Origin: Terracoccus sp. 273MFTsu3.1
Lineage (GTDB): Bacteria > Actinomycetota > Actinomycetes > Actinomycetales > Dermatophilaceae
Direction: 5' to 3'
Length of the DNA stretch: 64,000 nucleotides
NCBI RefSeq assembly: GCF_000383675.1
Contig: NZ_KB911821.1
Location: 868,001-932,000, forward strand
The notes below the pieces were generated by a model that saw only the letters and a program-made list of their open reading frames with translations, was not told the origin of the DNA and did no database searches. Position numbers and translations under genes: made by a program. Shown piece by piece: positions 10,869-20,300 of the stretch. Within the stretch, counting starts at the first letter, position 1. Every line of letters starts with the position of its first letter.

Positions 10869-11417
10869 ATGAGGACCAGCCCGATCGTCGTCGCCGCGCT
10901 CCTGTCGGTCAGCGCCGTCCCGCTCGCCGCGTGCACCTCGCAGCCGGACCCCGTGCAGGCGCGCATCACCAACCCGGCGCGCGGCACGAGCGTCAACGCC
11001 GAGGTGGGCCGCATCCGGCTCCTCGCGACCCGCATCGACGCACCCGAGGACCGCAAGCTGCTCGGGGGGTCCAACACCGGCCTCTTCACGACGCTCGCCA
11101 ACGACGGCGACGCCGCCGACCGGCTCGTGGGCGTCAGCTCGGTCTACGCGCGTCAGGTCATCATGCGCCAGGGCACCGACGGAGCCGAGGCCCCCGTGCA
11201 GGTCGACGTCCCGGGCAACGGCGTCGTGTCTTTGCAGTACCCGGGCGGCCTGCACCTCGAGATGGTCGACCTCAAGCTCGACGTACGGGCTGGACGTCTC
11301 CTGCCGGTCTCCTTCCGTTTCGAGAAGGCGGGCAGCGTGACGGTCAACGTCTTCGTCGACGGCTTCGGCCTTCCGACCGTCTCACCGGTCTCCCCCGTCG
11401 CGCCCGCGACGAGCTGA
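10869..11417 (+). CDS. Lipoprotein related to PCu(A)C-type (DUF461) proteins
   Basis: 182 residues with a lipoprotein signal: MRTSPIVVAALLSVSAVPLA then Cys in a LAAC lipobox. The body resembles the cupredoxin-like PCu(A)C fold, with RLVGVSSVYARQVIM and YPGGLHLEMVDLK aligning to the two strands that carry Cu(I) ligands (family pattern M/H...M...HxM). Here only H-x-x-M and one Met remain clear, so copper binding may be lost. TAGCGT at 10856-10861 lies 7 bases before the ATG, fitting a leaderless transcript; GTG 10860 would be an alternative. It ends 15 bases from a convergent esterase gene. Confidence 0.65.
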   Translation: MRTSPIVVAALLSVSAVPLAACTSQPDPVQARITNPARGTSVNAEVGRIRLLATRIDAPEDRKLLGGSNTGLFTTLANDGDAADRLVGVSSVYARQVIMRQGTDGAEAPVQVDVPGNGVVSLQYPGGLHLEMVDLKLDVRAGRLLPVSFRFEKAGSVTVNVFVDGFGLPTVSPVSPVAPATS

Positions 11418-11432
11418 CGGGAGCCTCGCTGT

Positions 11433-12866
11433 TCAGGCCAGGTCGAGCACCTGCGGAGGCTCGCTCCAGATCCGGCGGGAGACCTGCTCGGGATAGCTCG
11501 TGACCTCCGGCTCGGCGTCGAACAGTCGAGTCGCTCCGGTGTCGTACGAGGGCCACCCGGGGTCGCCCGTCGTGGCGAAGGCCGTCCACGCGCTCCGCAT
11601 CTGCTCCGACACCGCCTCGGCCTCGGCCGTGGGGTCGCCGATGAGCAGCGCCGGCTGACCGACCGTGAGGGTGCCGAACACGAGCGGCACGTCGAGGCCG
11701 TGACAGGCACCGAGGACCCCGCCCATGCCGGGCGCCGGCCAGGTCAGCTCGTAGAGGTGGACCCGGCCGCCTGCGGCCAGCTGGGCCTCCGCGAGGTGCA
11801 GGGACGGCATACGGAAGAGCCAGTCCGAGCGCACCACGTCGTAGAGCTCCTCGGGGTCGGGGAAGCTCTCGCAGTAGCGCGCCGGGTCGGGGCCGAAGGT
11901 CTCGGCCGCCTCGGCGGCCTGTGCCTCCGTGATCGCGCCCAGCTGCCCGCTCAGCGCCGTGAGCAGCCGCTGCTCGTGGCGGGTGTGGCCGACCATCAGC
12001 GCGACGCGCCCGGTCAGCCCGAGCCACGGCGTCGTCGGGAGCACGTCACCGTCGACGACCGGTGCCAGGGGGACGTGGGCGTGCGCCGCGCGCCCCCAGC
12101 GGTCCGCGTGGAGCTCCATCGTCGCCGCCACGGCGTCGGCGGCGGCGGGCAGCCTCCGGCGGTCGGCAGCAGGCAGCTCAGCGGGGTCGAGACCCAGCTC
12201 GGCCGCGCAGGCCCGCGTGATGTCGGCGGCCAACCGGGGGGTGAAGAACGTGCCGGGCAGGCTCTGCGCGACGGCCCGCTGGAAGAGCCCTGCGGCGCGG
12301 GGCATGGCGAGCAGCGCGGCCACCGAACCGCCACCCGCGGACTGGCCGAAGACCGTGACCCGCTCGGGGTCGCCCCCGAAGGCGCCGATGTTGTCGCGCA
12401 CCCACTCGAGCGCATCGACCTGGTCCAGCAGGCCGCGGTTCGCCGGCGTGCCGTCGACCCAGCCGAAACCCTCCAGGCCGACCCGGTAGTTGAACGTCAC
12501 GACGACGACCCCGCCCTGCGCGAGCGTGCTCCCGTCGTACTCGGGCAGGCCGGACGTGCCGAAGAGGTAGGCGCCTCCCTGGATCCAGACCATGACGGGT
12601 GACCGGCTCCCGAGCCCCGGCGACCAGACGTTGACGGTCAGCCAGTCGTCGCCCTCGTCGGTCAGGGCGTCCATCCCGAAGGCCGCCGACTGTGGCGGCG
12701 GCGGACCGAACGCCCGGGCCGGGCGGGTGCCCGCCCAGGGCTGCACCGGTTCGGGGGCGGCGAAGGGCGCGGGCGGCGCCGCGTACGGGATGCCGCGGAA
12801 GACGGCGAGGCCGCCCTCGGTGGCGCCGCGGACGACGCCACCCGTGACCTCGACGTCGATGTCCAC
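11433..12866 (-). CDS. Type B carboxylesterase
   Basis: 477 residues, alpha/beta-hydrolase fold. VFRGIPYAAPPAP is the family entry motif. DWLTVNVWSPG and VMVWIQGGAYLFGTSG supply the oxyanion-hole Gly-Gly. VTVFGQSAGGGSVAALL contains the nucleophile Ser (G-Q-S-A-G), and the catalytic His is likely in GACHGLDVPLVFGT. It hydrolyses ester bonds of small substrates; no signal peptide is seen, so it is cytoplasmic. The length is normal for bacterial type B enzymes. It stands alone, with only 50 bases to the glutaminase upstream, which might be co-transcribed. Substrate unknown. Confidence 0.93.
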   Translation of the reverse strand: MDIDVEVTGGVVRGATEGGLAVFRGIPYAAPPAPFAAPEPVQPWAGTRPARAFGPPPPQSAAFGMDALTDEGDDWLTVNVWSPGLGSRSPVMVWIQGGAYLFGTSGLPEYDGSTLAQGGVVVVTFNYRVGLEGFGWVDGTPANRGLLDQVDALEWVRDNIGAFGGDPERVTVFGQSAGGGSVAALLAMPRAAGLFQRAVAQSLPGTFFTPRLAADITRACAAELGLDPAELPAADRRRLPAAADAVAATMELHADRWGRAAHAHVPLAPVVDGDVLPTTPWLGLTGRVALMVGHTRHEQRLLTALSGQLGAITEAQAAEAAETFGPDPARYCESFPDPEELYDVVRSDWLFRMPSLHLAEAQLAAGGRVHLYELTWPAPGMGGVLGACHGLDVPLVFGTLTVGQPALLIGDPTAEAEAVSEQMRSAWTAFATTGDPGWPSYDTGATRLFDAEPEVTSYPEQVSRRIWSEPPQVLDLA

Positions 12867-12917
12867 CCGACGATTGTCGCCGCGCCCCCGGCCACGGTGC
12901 CAGTGCTTTGACGGGCG

Positions 12918-14027
12918 TCATCCCCCCGGCGGGGCGGTGTGCGGATCGGGTGCGGACGCGAAGACGTTGAGTCCCAGGGCCCGGCTCAGCGAACGCGTGA
13001 TGAGCTGCCCCCGCACGCTGTTGCCGGCCTCGTCGAGCGGCGGCGACCAGGCGGCGAGGCCACCCTTGCCGGGCGCGACCGTCACGACGGCGCCGCTGAC
13101 GCCGCTCTTGCCCGGGAGCCCGACCTCCCAGAGCCAGTCGCCCGACAGCTCGTAGAGGCCCGCCGTCGCCATGACGGCCAGGACGCGAGCGCACGTCGCG
13201 TCCGAGACGACCCGCTCCCCCGTCATCGGGTTGACGCCACCGTCGGCGAGCGTCGCGGCCATCACGGCGAGGTCGTGCACGTCGACGGACAGCGAGCACT
13301 GCCGGGTGTAGAGGTCGGTCGCGTCGTCGGGGTCGCAGTGCACCCGCCCGTAGCTGTGCAGCAGGTGGGCGATCCCGCGGTTGCGAAGGTTGGTGGCCGA
13401 CTCCCCGGCGTAGACGTCCTCGTCGACGACCAGGCGCCGGCCGGCGAAGGCCGACAGCCCGTCGACGACGACACCCCAGGCCGCCTCGACCCCGGTGTCG
13501 TGGTGGCCTAGCCCGGCCACCTCGGGCACGAGGCTCGTCGCGGCGATCGCTCCGGCGTTGACCATCGGGTTCATCGTGCGGTGGTCGTGCACCTCGACGG
13601 CCATGACCGAGTTGAAGGGAAGCCCGGTCGCGTTGGCGCCCAACAGCTCTCGTGACCGGTCGGCCCCGAGCGCCTCGACGACGAGTGCCAGCACGAACGG
13701 CTTCGAGACGCTCTGGACCGAGAAGCGCACCCCGACGTCGCCGACCTCGAAGGCGCGCCCCGCGACCGAGACGACCGACGCTGCGCACCAGGCGGGGTCG
13801 GCCCGGGCGAGCTGGGGGATGTACGTCGCCACCGTCCCGTCCTCGACGTGGCGGTGCCGGTCGTATGCCGCGTGCAGGAGCTCCCCGACCGTGGTGTCGT
13901 CGGGCAGGTGACCCGTCGACACCCGCGTGACCGGGCCGTCGGGCGGCACCGACCGGGGATCGCCGACGGAGCCGGGGTCGCTGTCGCTGCCCCTGTCATC
14001 CCCGTCCCCGTCGGCCCGCACGTCCAC
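12918..14027 (-). CDS. glsA: Glutaminase (serine-dependent)
   Basis: 369 residues. The beta-lactamase-like glutaminase domain runs from about residue 40 to 350. FSVQSVSKPFVLAL holds the S-x-x-K catalytic pair, HRTMNPMVNAGAIA carries the substrate-binding Asn and Gly-Ala-Ile, and VGLPGKSGVSGAVV is the late conserved Gly loop. It converts glutamine to glutamate and ammonia in the cytoplasm. The first 35 residues are Asp/Gly-rich and unusual, so the true start may be a GTG further in. It is followed by the AbgT/aminopeptidase pair on the same strand, which also deals with glutamate-bearing compounds. Confidence 0.93.
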   Translation of the reverse strand: MDVRADGDGDDRGSDSDPGSVGDPRSVPPDGPVTRVSTGHLPDDTTVGELLHAAYDRHRHVEDGTVATYIPQLARADPAWCAASVVSVAGRAFEVGDVGVRFSVQSVSKPFVLALVVEALGADRSRELLGANATGLPFNSVMAVEVHDHRTMNPMVNAGAIAATSLVPEVAGLGHHDTGVEAAWGVVVDGLSAFAGRRLVVDEDVYAGESATNLRNRGIAHLLHSYGRVHCDPDDATDLYTRQCSLSVDVHDLAVMAATLADGGVNPMTGERVVSDATCARVLAVMATAGLYELSGDWLWEVGLPGKSGVSGAVVTVAPGKGGLAAWSPPLDEAGNSVRGQLITRSLSRALGLNVFASAPDPHTAPPGG

Positions 14028-14051
14028 GTCACGTCACCGGCTGCCGACGGC

Positions 14052-15746
14052 TCAGTTGAGGTGGACGGGAGCGCCGGGGCCCCAGGGGATCCCGATGAGG
14101 TACCACGCGACGAAGAAGAGGATCCACGTGACGAGCACGATGGCCGTGTACGGGATCATCATCGACACGACGGTGCCGAGACCCGCCTTCTTCTGGTAGC
14201 GCTGGCACACGAGCACGATGAACGGGAGGTAGACCATGAGCGGGGTGATGACGTTCATGGGCCCGTCTCCAACGCGGTAGGCCGCGATGACCGTCTGCGG
14301 CGCGATGCCCAGCCGGTAGAAGAGCGGGATGAAGATCGGCGCGAGGATCGCCCACTTGGGGATGACGCCCGGCATGATCAGGTCGATGACGGCCACGAGC
14401 AGGATGAAGCCGACGAGGAGCGCGAGCGCCCCGATGTTGGCGCTCTCGAGGATGTCGGCCAGCCCGGTCGCCGCGAGCCTGCTCATGTTCGAGTAGTTGA
14501 AGTACGCGATGAACTGGGCGATGAGCAGCATGAGGAAGATCAGCCCGCCGAGGCCGTTGAAGGTCTTGACGATCGCGTTGATGACGTTCGTGCTGCCCGT
14601 GAGCGTCTGTGCCCCACGGCCGTAGCCGAGTCCCGCCGCGAGGAAGAGCATCGAGATGATGAAGAGCAGGCTGCTCATGAAGGGCGAGGACCCGAAGATC
14701 TCGCCGGTCTCAGGGTTGCGCAGCGGGGCGTTCGGCAGCGCCGTGAGCAGGGTGACCCCGGCAACGGCGACGAGGGTCCAGATGAGTGACATCCGCAGGC
14801 CCTTGGACTCGAGCGCGAGGTCCTCGTCGGTCGGCACCGTCTCGGGCGGCACGTCGTCGGGGGCCTCCGCGCGGTTCCACCGGCCGAGTCGTGGCTCGAG
14901 GACGCGCTCGGTGACCCACGTCATGACGACGGCGCAGAAGAGGAGTGACGCCGTGCTGAAGAAGAAGTTCTGGGTGACGTTGAGCTCGACGTTCGGCGCG
15001 ACCAGTCCGATGGTCTCGTTGGTCACCTCGGTGATGATGCCGTCGGCGGGGGTGATGAGGACGTTGACGAAGAAGGCGGCGCTGACCCCTGCGTAGGCCG
15101 CCGCGATCCCGGCCAGGGGATGGCGCCCGAGCGACACGAACGCCGCGGCACCGAGCGGGATCAGTACGAGGTAGCCGGCGTCGGAGGCGACGCTCGAGAT
15201 GCCGCCGAGGAGCACGATGATGAAGGTGATCGCGCCCCGCGGGGCGACCTTGACCATCTTGCGGATGAGGGCGGCGATGAGTCCGGCCTCCTCTGCGACC
15301 CCGACGCCGATCATGGCGACGAGGATGACGGCCACGACGCCGAAGTCGTTGAAGTTCTGCACGGCCGTCGTGAAGATGAAACGGATGCCGTCGCCCGTCA
15401 GCAGGCTGTTGGCCGTGATCGTCTCTCGTTCGATCTCGTAGTCCGGGACCGCACCGGTGGGCGGGTGCGGGTAGCCCGGCAGCGAGGTGCCGCCCTCGTA
15501 GTCCGGGACCGCGGGGACCGAGCCGGGCTCGGCCACGTCGGTCGTGACGCTGGCGCCGGTGAGGTAGAGCACGTGCGACAGCACGATGACGGCGATGATG
15601 AGCCCGAGGAAGATGAGCGCCGGGTGCGGCACCTTGTTGCCGAGGCGCTCGATCGCGTCGAGGAAGCGCTGGGTCCCGCCGGACGTGCCGGCTTCGGTCG
15701 CCTCCTCGTCGGCGCGTGACTCCGGTGTGTTCGCCGTGGTGCTCAC
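14052..15746 (-). CDS. AbgT-family transporter (p-aminobenzoyl-glutamate type)
   Basis: 564 residues with about 11-12 membrane segments. RFLDAIERLGNKVPHPALIF is the typical AbgT N-terminus, GIGVAEEAGLIAAL-like and PLGAAAFVSLGRHPLAGI segments follow, and the C-terminus PLMVYLPFIVLVCQRYQ matches the conserved family end. Family members take up p-aminobenzoyl-glutamate or export sulfonamides. The GTG start overlaps the stop of the upstream M17 aminopeptidase (GTGA), so translation is coupled. A plausible role is uptake of aminoacyl- or benzoyl-glutamate conjugates cleaved by that peptidase, or export of its products. Directionality cannot be told. Confidence 0.92.
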   Translation of the reverse strand: MSTTANTPESRADEEATEAGTSGGTQRFLDAIERLGNKVPHPALIFLGLIIAVIVLSHVLYLTGASVTTDVAEPGSVPAVPDYEGGTSLPGYPHPPTGAVPDYEIERETITANSLLTGDGIRFIFTTAVQNFNDFGVVAVILVAMIGVGVAEEAGLIAALIRKMVKVAPRGAITFIIVLLGGISSVASDAGYLVLIPLGAAAFVSLGRHPLAGIAAAYAGVSAAFFVNVLITPADGIITEVTNETIGLVAPNVELNVTQNFFFSTASLLFCAVVMTWVTERVLEPRLGRWNRAEAPDDVPPETVPTDEDLALESKGLRMSLIWTLVAVAGVTLLTALPNAPLRNPETGEIFGSSPFMSSLLFIISMLFLAAGLGYGRGAQTLTGSTNVINAIVKTFNGLGGLIFLMLLIAQFIAYFNYSNMSRLAATGLADILESANIGALALLVGFILLVAVIDLIMPGVIPKWAILAPIFIPLFYRLGIAPQTVIAAYRVGDGPMNVITPLMVYLPFIVLVCQRYQKKAGLGTVVSMMIPYTAIVLVTWILFFVAWYLIGIPWGPGAPVHLN

Positions 15747-17260
15747 GCGTCCCCCTCGGCCGGCCTCTCGAACGCACAGGCCAGCTCGATGAGCAGCCGG
15801 CTCCCGAACCCGGTGGCGCCCTTGTTGCGCCAGCCGCGCGCCTCCGGCAGCTGTGCCGTGCCGGCGATGTCGATGTGGGCCCACGGTTTGTCGCCGACGA
15901 ACTCCTCGAGGAAGAGGGCCGCCGTGATCTGCCCGGCGTTCGGCCCGCCGAGGTTGGTCATGTCGGCGATCGGCGAGTCGAGCTGCGAGCGGTAGCGGCG
16001 GTGCAGCGGCAGTGGCCAGACCGGCTCGTCGACGGCGTCGCCGGCCGCCCGGACCTGGTCGACGAGGGCATCGGAGTTGCCCATGACCCCGGCGATGTCG
16101 ACGCCGAGGGCCCGGAGGCACGCACCGGTCAGGGTGGCGATGTCGACGATGGCGTCGACGTCGAGCTCGACGGCGAGGGCGAGCGCGTCGGCCATGACCA
16201 GGCGGCCCTCCGCGTCGGTGTTCTTGACCTCGACGGTCTTGCCGTTGCGCATCCGGAGCACGTCGCCGAGCTTGAGCGCAGAGCCCGAAGGCATGTTGTC
16301 GGTGCACATGAGGTAGCCGGTCACCTCGGTCTGGCAGCCGAGGTCACGCAGCGCCGTCATCGCCGCGAGCACCGTGGCGGCGCCCGTCATGTCGTTCTTC
16401 ATCTGCGCGTGCGACTCGTCGCTCGGCTTGATGCTGATCCCCCCGGAGTCGTACATGATCCCCTTGCCCACGAGGGCGAGGTGTCCGCGCGACGTCCCCT
16501 CGGGCACGTAGTGCAGGCGGACCATGCGGGGCTCCTCGACGCTGCCGAGGTTGACCCCGAGCAGCCCGCCGCACCCCATCTCGACGAGCTCATCGGGGCC
16601 GACGACGTCGACCTCGAGACCGGCGGGCGGCCCGACCTCCTGGGCGACCTGGCCCATCCGGGTCGCGGTGAGCGCCGCGGCAGGACAGTTCGCGAGATCG
16701 CGGCCGAGGGCTGCCGCTCGGGCGAGCACCTCACCCCGGCGGACGCCCTCGACCGCGGCCTCCGAGTGCTCCGACTCCACGACGACGACGAGCCGCTCGA
16801 GGACCGGTTCGTCCTCGGTCTCGCTGATCCGGAAGCGCCATCGGGCCAGGAGGACTCCCTCGGTGACGGCGCGGGCGAAGGCGCCCGGTGACAGACCGAT
16901 CTCCCGGGCGGGCAGCTCGATCGCGAGGCGAGTGTGCTGGGGCACGGCCCGCGCGAACGTCGCCGCGAGGTCGCGCACCGCGGCCTCGTCCACGTCGTCG
17001 GCCGCCCCGATCCCGACGGCCACGAGGGCACGGCCGCCACTCGGGATCACGATCGTCTGCCCGCGCTTGCCGGTGAAGCCCACGGCGGCCAGGGCGGCCG
17101 CGTCCTGACCGAGGTCGGGCGGCGGCTCGCCTCCCTCGGCCACCGGCACGGCGACCGCCGTGACCTCGTCGGCCCCGGGCAGCTGGGTGACGACGTCGAC
17201 CGTGGCGGACGACCGCGTGGACGGGATGGGATCCAGAGAGCGCATGGCAGGAGTGCTCAC
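15743..17260 (-). CDS. pepA: Leucyl aminopeptidase, family M17
   Basis: 505 residues. The catalytic domain has KGIMYDSGGISIKPS (metal-binding Lys and Asp), KNDMTGAATVLAAM, and NTDAEGRLVMADAL, the M17 signature holding the bicarbonate-binding Arg and metal-binding Asp/Glu. It removes N-terminal residues using two divalent metal ions and normally forms hexamers. The GTG start follows AAGGAGTC; an internal ATG five codons later is less well placed. It is the first gene of a two-gene unit with AbgT. The divergent SLC13 transporter begins 118 bases away, so the gap holds both promoters. Confidence 0.95.
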   Translation of the reverse strand: MSTPAMRSLDPIPSTRSSATVDVVTQLPGADEVTAVAVPVAEGGEPPPDLGQDAAALAAVGFTGKRGQTIVIPSGGRALVAVGIGAADDVDEAAVRDLAATFARAVPQHTRLAIELPAREIGLSPGAFARAVTEGVLLARWRFRISETEDEPVLERLVVVVESEHSEAAVEGVRRGEVLARAAALGRDLANCPAAALTATRMGQVAQEVGPPAGLEVDVVGPDELVEMGCGGLLGVNLGSVEEPRMVRLHYVPEGTSRGHLALVGKGIMYDSGGISIKPSDESHAQMKNDMTGAATVLAAMTALRDLGCQTEVTGYLMCTDNMPSGSALKLGDVLRMRNGKTVEVKNTDAEGRLVMADALALAVELDVDAIVDIATLTGACLRALGVDIAGVMGNSDALVDQVRAAGDAVDEPVWPLPLHRRYRSQLDSPIADMTNLGGPNAGQITAALFLEEFVGDKPWAHIDIAGTAQLPEARGWRNKGATGFGSRLLIELACAFERPAEGDA

Positions 17261-17378
17261 GCCGACTCCTTCCGGAGACGTAGGTCTTGGTCCTTCCGAG
17301 CATGGCCGCGCCGCCCTGCGCCCGATTCACCCGTCGTGGGTGACCGCACGACGGCCCCCGGGCCCCGACGATGGGGCT

Positions 17379-19184
17379 ATGAGCCCCGCGACGACGAGCC
17401 TGGTGGTCCTCGCGGTGACCGTCGTCCTCTTCATCTGGAACCGGCTGCCCGTGGGCGGGGTGGCCGTCATCACCTGCCTCGCGCTGTACGCGACGGGACT
17501 CGTCGACGCGGACACGGCCCTGTCGGGCTTCGGCGACCCCGTCGTCGTCTTCATCGCTTCCCTCTTCGTCGTCAGCGAGGCCATCGACTCGGCCGGCGTG
17601 ACGACGTGGGCCGGCCAGCGCCTCATCGACGTCGTCGGTGACGGACCGGTGCGCGTCATGGTCGCCGTGCTCGGCCTGTGTGCGGTCCTGACCGCCGTCA
17701 TCACCCTCAACGGCTCGGTGGCCGCCCTCCTGCCCATGGTTCTCGTCCTCGCCACCCGGATCCGGCGGTCGCCCTCGCTCATGCTCATGCCGATGGCCTT
17801 CGCCGGGAGCGCCGGATCCCTCCTCGCGCTGACGGGTAGCCCGGTCAACGTCATCGTCTCCAACGCTGCCGTCGACGCCGGTGTCGAGCCCTTCGGCTTC
17901 TTCGACTTCGCCGTCGTCGGCCTCCCCCTCGTCATCGGCACGGTGACCCTCGGGGTCCTGCTCGGGCCACGGGTGCTGCCCCACCGGTCCTCCTCCCAGC
18001 CGGTCCGCGACCTCGGTCGGCACGCGAGCCGGCTCGCCGCCTACTACGAGCTCCACGACGGCTTCTACCGCCTCCGGGTGCGCCCGGGGTCGCCCGTCGT
18101 CGGGGTCCCCGCGTCGAGACTCGACCTCACGGCATACCCGGGGGTGACGCTGATCGGCGTGCAGAGTGCCGGCGGTCACGCCGTGACGGGGGCGACCCCG
18201 GTCGGTGACGACGACGTCGTCGTCGTCAGCGGGGCGAGCGAGGCCGTGAGCCGCCTCGTGCCCGAGCTGCGCCTCGCCGTCGCGATGCGACCGATCACGG
18301 TCGAGTCGGCCGGCATCATGAACCGCGAGGTCGGCGTGGCGGAGGTCGTCGTGCCGCCACGCTCTCCCCTCGTCGGTGAGACGTCCTTCCCCGGCCAGGT
18401 GCGCGGCAGCGACCTCGTCGTGCTCGGGATCCGCCGGCTCGGGAAGGACCTGGGTCCGACGCCGCACGAGCTGGCGGCCGGGGACAGTCTCCTGCTCCAC
18501 GGCACGTGGACGTCGATCGAGGAGCTCGTGCACGACCGTGACGTGCTGCTCGTCGACTCCCCGGATCTCGTTCGGCGGCAAGCAGTTCCGCTCGGTCCGC
18601 GGTCGGGTCGGGCGATCGTCGTCCTCCTCGTCATGGTCCTCCTGCTCGCGCTCGGAGTCGTGCCCCCGGCGATCGCAGGCCTCGCTGCCGCGACCGCGAT
18701 GGTGCTGACGCGGGTCATCAGCGTCAACCAGGCCTACCGAGCCGTCTCGTGGCAGACCGTCGTGCTCATCGGCGGCCTCATCCCGCTGTCGACCGCGATC
18801 GAGACGAGCGGCGCCGCCGACCTCGTGGCCAGGGGGCTCATCGACGTCGTCGGCGAGGGACGGCCCTACGTGCTGCTCGTCGCGCTCTTCGCCCTCACCG
18901 CGGTCCTCGGCCAGGTCGTCAGCAACACCGCCACGGTCCTGATCATCGTGCCGATCGCGGTGGCCGCGGCGCAGGAGACCGGCGTCTCGGTGCTGCCGGT
19001 GCTCATGCTCGTCGCGGTCGCCGGAGCCGCGTCGCTGCTCACGCCCATCGCCACGCCGGGCAACATGATGATCATGGGGCCGGGGGGCTACCGCTTCGGC
19101 GACTACTGGCGCCTCGGGCTGCCGGTCCTGCTCCTCTGGCTCGTCGTCGCCGTCGTCGTCATCCCTCTCGTGTGGCGCTTCTGA
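17379..19184 (+). CDS. SLC13-type permease with two RCK_C (TrkA-C) domains
   Basis: 601 residues. Two membrane halves (about 1-200 and 410-601), each ending in a re-entrant loop motif: LTGSPVNVIVSNAA in the first and GQVVSNTATVLIIVP plus TPIATPGNMM in the second, as in DASS/SLC13 carriers. Between them lie two RCK_C ligand-binding domains (about 215-300 and 310-390), typical of the bacterial subgroup annotated as sodium/sulfate or dicarboxylate symporters. Substrate is not predictable, with sulfate, phosphate or dicarboxylate all possible. It ends 26 bases into the convergent YbhN-like gene, so the two transcripts overlap. Confidence 0.88.
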   Translation: MSPATTSLVVLAVTVVLFIWNRLPVGGVAVITCLALYATGLVDADTALSGFGDPVVVFIASLFVVSEAIDSAGVTTWAGQRLIDVVGDGPVRVMVAVLGLCAVLTAVITLNGSVAALLPMVLVLATRIRRSPSLMLMPMAFAGSAGSLLALTGSPVNVIVSNAAVDAGVEPFGFFDFAVVGLPLVIGTVTLGVLLGPRVLPHRSSSQPVRDLGRHASRLAAYYELHDGFYRLRVRPGSPVVGVPASRLDLTAYPGVTLIGVQSAGGHAVTGATPVGDDDVVVVSGASEAVSRLVPELRLAVAMRPITVESAGIMNREVGVAEVVVPPRSPLVGETSFPGQVRGSDLVVLGIRRLGKDLGPTPHELAAGDSLLLHGTWTSIEELVHDRDVLLVDSPDLVRRQAVPLGPRSGRAIVVLLVMVLLLALGVVPPAIAGLAAATAMVLTRVISVNQAYRAVSWQTVVLIGGLIPLSTAIETSGAADLVARGLIDVVGEGRPYVLLVALFALTAVLGQVVSNTATVLIIVPIAVAAAQETGVSVLPVLMLVAVAGAASLLTPIATPGNMMIMGPGGYRFGDYWRLGLPVLLLWLVVAVVVIPLVWRF

Positions 19185-20295
19185 CGGCCGCAGACTCGGC
19201 GGCGTGGCCGCGTCGCCACCACGCGACCGTCACGGCACCGAGCGCGAGCGGGACGAGCATCCAGCAGACCCGGAAGACGACGAGGCCCGCGACGGCCCGC
19301 GCCTCGAACGGGCCCTGCTCCAGGCCGAGGACGGCGATGACGGCCGCGTCGAGCACCCCGACGCCGCCGAAGGGCAGGGCCGTGAGGGGGTAGCTGACGA
19401 GCAGCGCCACGACGATGGTGACGGTGGGCGCGGCGATCGCCGGCACGCCCGCGAACCGGAGCGACAGCACGAGCAGCAGCGCCTCGCTGAGGACCAGCCC
19501 GACCTGGCAGGCCATGGCCCGGCCCCAACCGCGGCGCAGGACGTCGCCGGCCTGCCGGACGAACTCCGTGGCGCGGGTCGACCACGCCGCGGGGTCGACC
19601 CGCGGGGTGACGCGCCGCAGCTGGCGGCCGACCCACCCGGCGGCACGCGCGGCGGGCCGCTCGCCGCGCGACGCGATGACGAGCCCCACGACGACGACGA
19701 GGCTGACCGCCCCGCTCGAGACAGCGGTCCAGACGTATGCCGGCTCGGCCTGTCCCGCGACCGCCGCCAGTCCCAGCCCCAGGACCGGCGCGCCGAAGCG
19801 CGCCACGTAGTAGGTCAGGGTGTTGAGCGTGATGCCCGCGATGCCCTCGGACGGGGGGATCCCCCACGACCGGAGCATCGCGATGCGCAGCACGACGTCG
19901 CCCGGCGGGGGTGCGACCGTCGCGACGAGGTTCGCCGACAGGTCGTTCGACACGGCCCGGCGCAGTCCGAGGGAGGGCACGAAGACGGCGAGCGGCCCGG
20001 CATTGAGGCACTGGCGCAGCGCGACCACGCCCAACAGGGCCACGACCTGGGCCGGAGCGAGGCTGGTGACGGCGTCCCACACGGCCGACCAGTTGACCCG
20101 GCGCACGACGCGGGAGAACCACCACAGCGCGACGAGCGTCAGGCCGATGCGCAGGGCACCGACGAGCAACCCCCGCCGTCGCGTCGACCGTCGCCGTCCC
20201 TCGGCTCGCGACGGCGGCTCCTTCGGGTGCGGCTGCTCGGACCGCCATGGCTCAGGGGGACCAACCGCAGAGTCCCCCACGGACTCCTGGGCCAC
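19159..20295 (-). CDS. YbhN/UPF0104-type membrane protein (lysyl-PG synthase membrane-domain family)
   Basis: 378 residues with a charged 50-residue start and about eight hydrophobic segments. NLVATVAPPPGDVVLRIAML and LTALPFGGVGVLDAAVIAVL are the conserved intramembrane Pro/Gly motifs of the UPF0104 family, related to the flippase domain of MprF. It probably handles a lipid or lipid-linked sugar. TAGCGT just before the GTG start is a possible -10 box, though spacing for a leaderless start is short. A small gene lies five bases upstream on the same strand. Its 3' end overlaps the convergent SLC13 gene. Confidence 0.8.
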   Translation of the reverse strand: MAQESVGDSAVGPPEPWRSEQPHPKEPPSRAEGRRRSTRRRGLLVGALRIGLTLVALWWFSRVVRRVNWSAVWDAVTSLAPAQVVALLGVVALRQCLNAGPLAVFVPSLGLRRAVSNDLSANLVATVAPPPGDVVLRIAMLRSWGIPPSEGIAGITLNTLTYYVARFGAPVLGLGLAAVAGQAEPAYVWTAVSSGAVSLVVVVGLVIASRGERPAARAAGWVGRQLRRVTPRVDPAAWSTRATEFVRQAGDVLRRGWGRAMACQVGLVLSEALLLVLSLRFAGVPAIAAPTVTIVVALLVSYPLTALPFGGVGVLDAAVIAVLGLEQGPFEARAVAGLVVFRVCWMLVPLALGAVTVAWWRRGHAAESAAVRSATREG

Positions 20296-20300
20296 CGACG

